Part shown: piece by piece, positions 1-5,362 of the stretch
Numbering within the stretch: position 1 is the stretch's first letter
Layout: each line of letters starts with the position of its first letter
Source: an uncultured Bacteroidota bacterium
GTDB lineage: Bacteria > Bacteroidota > Bacteroidia > Chitinophagales > Chitinophagaceae
NCBI GenBank assembly: GCA_903933765.1
Contig: CAIZLI010000294.1
Location: 1-5,362 of the forward strand
DNA length: 5,362 bases
Reading direction: 5' to 3'
Position numbers and translations under genes: made by a program
Notes under the pieces: model-generated
The model's input: the letters and a program-made list of their open reading frames with translations, nothing else
What the model was told of the DNA's origin: nothing
Databases searched by the model: none

Positions 1-880
<880 letters not shown>

Positions 881-886
881 TTATCC

Positions 887-909
887 TACAAAATACAACC
901 TATTTTGTA
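887..909. repeat. Perfect 9-bp inverted repeat just upstream of the GH109-type start
   Basis: The arms are TACAAAATA (887-895) and TATTTTGTA (901-909), separated by CAACC. The repeat ends 18 bp before the ATG at 868. It could be an operator for a dimeric regulator overlapping the promoter or leader, or a weak hairpin in the 5' untranslated mRNA. The symmetry is directly visible; the regulatory role is inference, and AT-rich dyads arise fairly often by chance. Confidence 0.4.
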
Positions 910-959
910 TTGAACAAACAGTATAGCGATAGATTTAAACCTATATTAATTGCTTATAA

Positions 960-974
960 TTAACATTATGTTAA
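960..974. repeat. 15-bp odd palindrome, TTAACAT-T-ATGTTAA
   Basis: The two 7-bp arms (960-966 and 968-974) are perfect reverse complements around a single central base. The site lies 92 bp upstream of the GH109-type ATG. A compact dyad with one-base centre resembles binding sites of dimeric helix-turn-helix repressors or activators. It overlaps a weaker AT-only inverted repeat, TTAATT (946-951) with AATTAA (958-963). The function is inferred from symmetry and position only. Confidence 0.35.
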
Positions 975-1013
975 ATAGTATATTGAAGATAGTACCCTGT
1001 TAGTAGCCATGAT

Positions 1014-1029
1014 CCAAATATCGATTTGG
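1014..1029. repeat. 6-bp inverted repeat with 4-bp centre
   Basis: The arms CCAAAT (1014-1019) and ATTTGG (1024-1029) flank ATCG. The site sits about 145 bp upstream of the GH109-type start and downstream of the terminator of the preceding operon. It is short and could be chance, but it contains G:C pairs in both arms, unlike most dyads in this stretch. Confidence 0.25.
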
Positions 1030-1051
1030 TTTCATTTATTCATAACTGTGA

Positions 1052-1075
1052 TTCTTTGTAAGTACTTCTTTGTAA
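1052..1075. repeat. Exact 10-bp direct repeat, two copies at 14-bp period
   Basis: TTCTTTGTAA occurs at 1052-1061 and again at 1066-1075, with GTAC between the copies. On the minus strand, the direction of the downstream gene, the motif reads TTACAAAGAA. Tandem half-sites of this type can bind response regulators or other direct-repeat-binding activators. The location, between the preceding terminator and the GH109-type gene, suits an upstream activating site. That role is inference. Confidence 0.35.
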
Positions 1076-1100
1076 ATCTGATAACAATAAAATTTTAGCA

Positions 1101-1130
1101 TAAAAAAGCCCTCCCGTGTGGGAAGGCTTT
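1101..1130 (-). terminator. Intrinsic (rho-independent) terminator of the gyrA-repeat protein unit
   Basis: On the minus strand a GC-rich hairpin is followed directly by a run of six T. The outer stem pairs AAAGCC (1105-1110) with GGCTTT (1125-1130). After a one-base mismatch on each side, the inner stem pairs TCCC (1112-1115) with GGGA (1120-1123), with loop GTGT. The T run is the complement of 1102-1107. It begins about 40 bp past the stop codon at 1172-1170, so it closes the upstream two-gene unit. The plus-strand side has only a short T stretch (1128-1130), so it acts for minus-strand transcripts. Confidence 0.9.
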
Positions 1131-1169
1131 CATAATTATTTTGAATTGGATTAATTCAATTGATCGAAT

Positions 1170-2540
1170 CTATTGGTATTTATCATGTAGCAAATCATAC
1201 TTGGTAAACTTAGCGTCTAACTCATCATATAACTTTTGATTGGTTCTGTTCTTATCTCTTTTAGCCGCATATAAGGTTGCTAAGAAATCCACCGATCTAG
1301 CTGCCACATTCTTTTCAGTTTTAGTTAAAGTTGCTTTGTCCTTAACAATATTGAAGGCATTTTCGATCCACTCGATGGCTTGATCTGCTTTTGCCTTCAT
1401 TGGCGCATCTAATGCCAGGTTCAATTTTTTGATAGAATCTTGTTGTGCCTTGAATGCAGCATCAAATGCCAATTTCTTCTTTGGATCTTTAGGTGCAACT
1501 GGCTTATTGGTGTTCAATTGTTGTAAAGCCCTGATATTATTAACAAATTGGTCATCTAATACAGTGTATTGGTTGTAATAGCTAATACCAACGTTAAATG
1601 CTGCAGCAAAATTGGTAGGATTCAACTTATAAGCTCTCATATAAGCATCAGCTGCCTTATCTAAGAAGTAATTTGCCTTATCGTCAGATAATCCATCTAC
1701 GTTTCTTGAAGCCATAAACATGTCACCATACATTTGACATTCTGTTTCATTGATCGTATTGGCTGCTATTTGTGCTTCATAAGATGCTACTTTTTCTTCG
1801 GCAGTTAAGTTTTTGTCGATATAATCTGCTCTAAATTCAAACCATTTTTCTTCTGGATAGTTCTGCTCAGAAATAGTATAGTATTGATCAAACATGGCTT
1901 TGTCCTTTTTCTCAGCAGCTTTTATTAAAACATATTTATACATATCCAACAAATCTGGGGCTTTCATGTTGGCATTGATCATTCTTGTATAATACTTGAT
2001 GGTAAGGTCATCATTTCCTGCATTTTGATTTGAATAACCCGCATACATTAGTGTGGTTGTATCAAATGGTTGTTTATTGGTAGACCACCCTTTTGAAAAA
2101 ATGATATCACTTAATACCACGCCTCTATCAAAATTGGCAGCAGCTTCTTTCCATTTTTTTTCACCAAAAGTGGCTACACCATCCTTAAAACTTTTGATAT
2201 ACACTTCAAAAAATGGCTCTTGTCCATTTTTTATTGCAATTGTAAATTCAGGATCAGCTTTCATATAGTCTTCCAAGCTTTTGTATAATTTATCTGCAGC
2301 ATCTGGATATTTAGCAGCTGGATCCTTAGATAAACCTGCATAAATTTTTGATTTCCAGTAATACCCTTCTGCAGTCGTTTCTAAACTAGCTTTTTTTGCT
2401 ACTGCCTTTTCGTATTCTGTCTTAGCAGCTTCAAAATTGTTTAATAATAAGCTCGTTTCTACTTTTTTAAAGTCTTGAGCAAATGCAGTTTGCATTACTG
2501 TCATCAAGAACATTGCACCAATCCATTTTTTCATAATCAT
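1170..2540 (-). CDS. Secreted tetratricopeptide-like helical-repeat protein of unknown function
   Basis: This is a complete 456-residue protein ending in TAG at 1172-1170. Its N-terminus is a standard Sec signal peptide: Lys4-Lys5, a hydrophobic core at about 6-16, and cleavage after AFA (19-21), leaving Gln22. There is no lipobox cysteine, so the product should be periplasmic or secreted rather than a lipoprotein. The rest is helical and rich in Ala, Lys, Asp and Tyr, with degenerate tetratricopeptide-like units near 24-50, 112-143, 165-190 and 290-325 (for example AYMRAYKLNPTNFAAAFNVG at 299-318). A lysine-rich, possibly coiled segment spans about 345-405. No catalytic motif is visible, so a scaffold or binding role is the most that can be said. 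It starts 27 bp after the gyrA stop with no terminator between, so it is probably co-transcribed. The ATG at 2540 and a second in-frame ATG at 2534 (MKKW) both give a good signal peptide; the second could be the real start. No Shine-Dalgarno is seen. Confidence 0.85.
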   Translation of the reverse strand: MIMKKWIGAMFLMTVMQTAFAQDFKKVETSLLLNNFEAAKTEYEKAVAKKASLETTAEGYYWKSKIYAGLSKDPAAKYPDAADKLYKSLEDYMKADPEFTIAIKNGQEPFFEVYIKSFKDGVATFGEKKWKEAAANFDRGVVLSDIIFSKGWSTNKQPFDTTTLMYAGYSNQNAGNDDLTIKYYTRMINANMKAPDLLDMYKYVLIKAAEKKDKAMFDQYYTISEQNYPEEKWFEFRADYIDKNLTAEEKVASYEAQIAANTINETECQMYGDMFMASRNVDGLSDDKANYFLDKAADAYMRAYKLNPTNFAAAFNVGISYYNQYTVLDDQFVNNIRALQQLNTNKPVAPKDPKKKLAFDAAFKAQQDSIKKLNLALDAPMKAKADQAIEWIENAFNIVKDKATLTKTEKNVAARSVDFLATLYAAKRDKNRTNQKLYDELDAKFTKYDLLHDKYQ

Positions 2541-2567
2541 TATTTTAAAGTACTAAAGTTATAAAAT

Positions 2568-5183
2568 TTATGCTTCTGGCGTATCATCGCCTTCATTGTT
2601 TACTGTATCATCAATTGAGTTGTCTGAAGCATCGCTTGTATCATCTGTGATAATCGCTTCATTACTAGCAGTTTCTCCTTCCTCAGGGACATCTTGTTCT
2701 TCGATCTTAGAAGTCGCTGCAATTTCATCGTTTTCGTCTAAACGAATCAATTTAACACCCTGTGTTGCTCTACCCGCTTCTCTAATGTCAGCAATACTAG
2801 TTCTAATGGTTACGCCAGATTTACATGTAATAATTAAGTCTTCTTTTTCTAAGACATCCATTAATCCAACCAAAGAGCCAGTTTTTTCGGTCACATTGAT
2901 GGTTTTAACACCTTTACCACCACGGTTGGTGATACGGTAGTCATCGATTGGAGTACGTTTACCATAACCTTGTTGACTCACTACCAATATTGTACGGTCT
3001 TTGTCTTCTCTACTTACACAAACTAAACCAACCACTTCGTCTGTTTCATCATCCACTTCGATACCAGCTACACCAATCGCGCCTCTTCCTGTTGGTCTCA
3101 CTTTTTCCTCTGGGAAGCGAATGGCACGACCAGACTTCACAGCCATCATCACTTCATTATTGCCATCTGTTAAACGTGCTGCTAATAATTCATCGCCTTC
3201 ATTAATTGTAATGGCATTTACACCATTCACTCTTGGACGACTAAATTCTTCCAAACATGTTTTCTTGATGATCCCTTTCTTAGTACATAAAATGATGTAG
3301 TGATTATTTACATAATCCTTATCGGCCAAATTACGCACTTCGATAATGGCTTTTACTTTATCGTCTTGTGGGAGTTGAATTAAGTTTTGGATCGCTCTAC
3401 CCTTACTTGTTTTTTCACCTTCTGGAATTTCATAAACACGCATCCAGAAACATCTTCCTTTTTCTGTAAAGAACAACATCGTATCATGGGTAGATGCAAT
3501 AAATAAATGCTCTACATAATCTTCTTCTCTTGTCTTAGATCCAATAGCACCGCGGCCTCCACGCTTTTGTTGACGATATTCAGTTGCGGATGTACGTTTG
3601 ATATAACCTAAATGAGAAATTGTAATCACCACATCTTCTTCTTCGATTAAATCTTCGATACGCATTTCATCTGCTAAGTATTGAATCTCTGATTTACGCT
3701 CGTCACCAAACTTTTCTTTTACTTCTAATAATTCAGTTTTGATTAATTCAAAACGTAAATGTTCACTACCTAATAATTCTTTTATAGAAGCAATCAATTT
3801 CATCAATTGATCAAATTCTTCTTTAATTTTCTCACGCTCCATGCCTGTTAAACGCTGCAATCTTAATTCTAAAATTGCCTTGGCTTGGATATCTAAAATA
3901 CCCCATCCTGCATTGATTAAAGATTCTTTTGCTGCTTCTGGATTGGCTGAGTTTCTGATTAAACGAATCACTTCGTCTAAATGATCCAAAGCAATTAAAT
4001 AGCCTTCTAAAATATGTGCACGCTCTTCGGCCTTTTTTAATTCAAATTTTGCACGACGAATCACCACTTCCATTCTAAAATCAACGAACTCTAAAATCAA
4101 ATCTCTTAGGTTCAAAATCCTAGGACGACCTTTTACCAACGCCACATTATTGATACCATAACTGGTTTGCAATTCTGTGAATTTGAATAATTGGTTAATG
4201 ATCACCTGCGCTACAGCATCCTTACGTAATTCAATAACGATACGTGTTCCTTCACGTTTATTACTTTCATTGTTCACGTGTGTGATACCATCTACCACTT
4301 TATCCACCACCAATTGACCAATACGATCTGTTAAATGATCACGATTTACTTGGTAAGGAATTTCATTGATCACAATCATCTCACGACCATTGGCTTTTGT
4401 CTCTACATTACATTTTCCACGCACTACCACACGACCACGTCCTGTCATCAATCCTTGCTTCACCCCTTCCATGCCATAAATCACGCCACCTGTAGGAAAA
4501 TCGGGCGCTTTTACAATCGTAATTAATTCTTCGATCGTAATGTCTTTATTGTTGATGTAGGCGATACATCCGTCTACTACTTCATTCAAATTATGTGGCA
4601 ACATATTGGTCGCCATACCTACTGCAATACCAGATGATCCATTCACTAAAAGTTGTGGAATCCTTGTAGGTAGCACGCTTGGCTCAGATAAGCTATCATC
4701 AAAGTTCAATTGATAATCGACTGTATCTTTTTCCAAATCATCCAACATCGCCTCAGAAATCTTTTGTAAACGCGCTTCCGTATAACGCATAGCTGCCGGT
4801 GGATCACCATCTTGGTTACCAAAATTACCCTGTCCATCTACCAACTTATAACGCATCGTCCACTCCTGTGCCATACGCACTAAAGTGTCATAAATAGCGG
4901 TATCACCGTGTGGGTGAAATTTACCCATCACTTCTCCAACTATACGAGCAGATTTTTTATATGCTTTATTGCTATTATTCCCTAATTCGTGCATGGCAAA
5001 CAATACACGACGATGAACTGGTTTAAAACCGTCACGCACATCGGGTAATGCACGACCTACAATCACAGACATTGAGTAGTCAATATAAGAGGTTTTCATC
5101 TGCTCCTCAATGTTGACTCTAATCACACGATCATTATCTTGTGTCTGTTCTAGACCTAAATTTCCACCTAAATTTTCTTCCAT
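2568..5183 (-). CDS. gyrA: DNA gyrase subunit A
   Basis: This complete 871-residue protein has the full GyrA architecture. GyrA and GyrB form an A2B2 type II topoisomerase that introduces negative supercoils using ATP. The N-terminal winged-helix and tower part (about 20-510) carries the catalytic Tyr134 in [10 protein letters not shown], equivalent to E. coli Tyr122, with Arg133 beside it. The quinolone-resistance region reads [10 protein letters not shown] at 90-99, so Thr95 and Asp99 sit at the E. coli Ser83 and Asp87 positions. The GyrA box QKRGGRG (539-545) marks true GyrA rather than ParC. Six beta-pinwheel blades follow, starting near 517, 567, 628, 676, 730 and 781; the fifth carries a box-like NRGGKG (753-758). 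The tail is acidic: residues 827-871 hold 17 Asp/Glu and no Lys/Arg. The ATG at 5183-5181 gives a short lead before the conserved [17 protein letters not shown]; the next Met (29) lies inside the conserved core, so this start is secure. The leader is A-rich and lacks a properly spaced Shine-Dalgarno. Confidence 0.98.
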   Translation of the reverse strand: MEENLGGNLGLEQTQDNDRVIRVNIEEQMKTSYIDYSMSVIVGRALPDVRDGFKPVHRRVLFAMHELGNNSNKAYKKSARIVGEVMGKFHPHGDTAIYDTLVRMAQEWTMRYKLVDGQGNFGNQDGDPPAAMRYTEARLQKISEAMLDDLEKDTVDYQLNFDDSLSEPSVLPTRIPQLLVNGSSGIAVGMATNMLPHNLNEVVDGCIAYINNKDITIEELITIVKAPDFPTGGVIYGMEGVKQGLMTGRGRVVVRGKCNVETKANGREMIVINEIPYQVNRDHLTDRIGQLVVDKVVDGITHVNNESNKREGTRIVIELRKDAVAQVIINQLFKFTELQTSYGINNVALVKGRPRILNLRDLILEFVDFRMEVVIRRAKFELKKAEERAHILEGYLIALDHLDEVIRLIRNSANPEAAKESLINAGWGILDIQAKAILELRLQRLTGMEREKIKEEFDQLMKLIASIKELLGSEHLRFELIKTELLEVKEKFGDERKSEIQYLADEMRIEDLIEEEDVVITISHLGYIKRTSATEYRQQKRGGRGAIGSKTREEDYVEHLFIASTHDTMLFFTEKGRCFWMRVYEIPEGEKTSKGRAIQNLIQLPQDDKVKAIIEVRNLADKDYVNNHYIILCTKKGIIKKTCLEEFSRPRVNGVNAITINEGDELLAARLTDGNNEVMMAVKSGRAIRFPEEKVRPTGRGAIGVAGIEVDDETDEVVGLVCVSREDKDRTILVVSQQGYGKRTPIDDYRITNRGGKGVKTINVTEKTGSLVGLMDVLEKEDLIITCKSGVTIRTSIADIREAGRATQGVKLIRLDENDEIAATSKIEEQDVPEEGETASNEAIITDDTSDASDNSIDDTVNNEGDDTPEA

Positions 5184-5362
5184 ATTTTTTGTTTCTTATA
5201 GTCAATTTCCTGTGGCCAAAAAGGCCTTGGATACGTACCTATACGAAGATAACTTTTTGACCCCTTTTTTATGCTTAAAATCAGTATTAATTTACACAAT
5301 TTTATCCACAGTTTTTGGTAATAAATACTAACTTTAACCCATACATTTTTAACCACTTATAC
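5184..5362 (-). promoter_or_regulatory. gyrA upstream region
   Basis: These 179 bp are non-coding as far as I can see and should hold the gyrA promoter on the minus strand. I found no clean Bacteroidota promoter. TATCTTCG (complement of about 5245-5252) and TAAAATTG (complement of about 5297-5304) each match TAnnTTTG with one mismatch, but neither has a clear TTG at the right distance upstream. The region holds a perfect DnaA box (5302-5310) with weaker box-like sites around it. It also has a TTTAACC motif repeated at 5333-5339 and 5348-5354, and GGCC repeated around five A at 5214-5226. Confidence 0.5.
5302..5310 (+). promoter_or_regulatory. Perfect DnaA-box consensus upstream of gyrA
   Basis: TTATCCACA is an exact match to the strong DnaA box (consensus TTATNCACA). 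It lies about 120 bp before the gyrA ATG, in non-coding DNA. Weaker box-like sites, each with two mismatches, occur at 5290-5298 (ATTTACACA), 5349-5357 (TTAACCACT) and, on the opposite strand, 5211-5219 (TTGGCCACA). DnaA binding here could regulate gyrA, titrate DnaA, or be part of a larger cluster beyond the window edge. The match is direct; binding is inference. Confidence 0.5.

Noticed and set aside
1141..1159. TTGAATT/AATTCAA inverted repeat between the repeat-protein stop codon and the terminator
   Set aside because: The arms are 7 bp but almost entirely A/T, and the strong terminator lies just beyond, so a separate function is not supported.
2053..2268. A 71-codon plus-strand open frame inside the repeat-protein gene
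   Set aside because: It is antisense to a gene with a convincing signal peptide and full-length frame, and its product has no recognisable features.
2596..3300. Plus-strand open frames of 85-114 codons opposite the gyrA 3' end
   Set aside because: They are antisense shadows of the conserved gyrA coding sequence. They overlap one another in different frames and show no motif or independent initiation context.
4300..4308. TTATCCACC, a near match to the DnaA box
   Set aside because: It has one mismatch and lies inside the gyrA coding sequence, where it is explained by the codons for VVDKVVDG.
4335..4526. A 63-codon plus-strand open frame opposite gyrA
   Set aside because: It is antisense to the conserved GyrA core, and its His/Thr-rich product is typical of a reverse-strand shadow.
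2568..5183. Assignment of the large gene as topoisomerase IV subunit A (parC)
   Set aside because: The intact GyrA box at 539-545 and six pinwheel blades identify GyrA; ParC lacks a canonical box.
5214..5226. GGCC-AAAAA-GGCC interrupted palindrome in the gyrA leader
   Set aside because: The stem is only 4 bp and GGCC is itself palindromic, so the symmetry is weak evidence of a hairpin or operator. No T run follows to make it a terminator.
5168..5356. A 62-codon open frame on the minus strand overlapping the gyrA start
   Set aside because: It runs through the gyrA leader and overlaps the gyrA start in another frame. Its product is rich in Lys, Ile and Tyr, as expected for translated AT-rich non-coding DNA, and shows no recognisable motif.

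Overview
The window looks like a chromosomal stretch from a member of the Bacteroidota, plausibly Chitinophagaceae or a relative. The DNA is AT-rich. The genes lack Shine-Dalgarno sequences at normal spacing and have A-rich leaders instead. The gene content is typical of the phylum: a Tat-exported GH109-type glycosidase, a secreted tetratricopeptide-like protein, and a GyrA with a long acidic tail. The family-level placement is inference.

All three genes lie on the minus strand, so the transcriptional order runs from the right end to the left. At the right edge (5184-5362) is a non-coding leader upstream of gyrA that contains one perfect DnaA-box consensus. Then come gyrA (5183-2568, complete, 871 aa), a 27-bp gap, and a complete gene for an exported helical-repeat protein (2540-1170, 456 aa). 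A strong intrinsic terminator follows at 1130-1101. Next is an intergenic stretch of about 230 bp rich in small dyads and one exact 10-bp direct repeat. Last is the 5' two thirds of a GH109/Gfo-Idh-MocA-type gene (868 to beyond base 1), cut by the window edge.

Functionally, gyrA and the downstream gene look like a two-gene operon: same strand, short gap, no terminator between them and a terminator after them. The pairing is odd because gyrase acts on the nucleoid while the second product carries an export signal. The GH109-type gene is a separate transcription unit with its own regulatory region. It probably acts in the cell envelope on alpha-N-acetylgalactosaminides or related glycans.

I found no transposon, CRISPR array, tRNA, rRNA, prophage or defence gene, and no clear novel multi-gene system. 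The points most worth a second look are the DnaA box ahead of gyrA, the conserved-looking gyrA/secreted-repeat pair, and the dyads and direct repeat ahead of the glycosidase gene.
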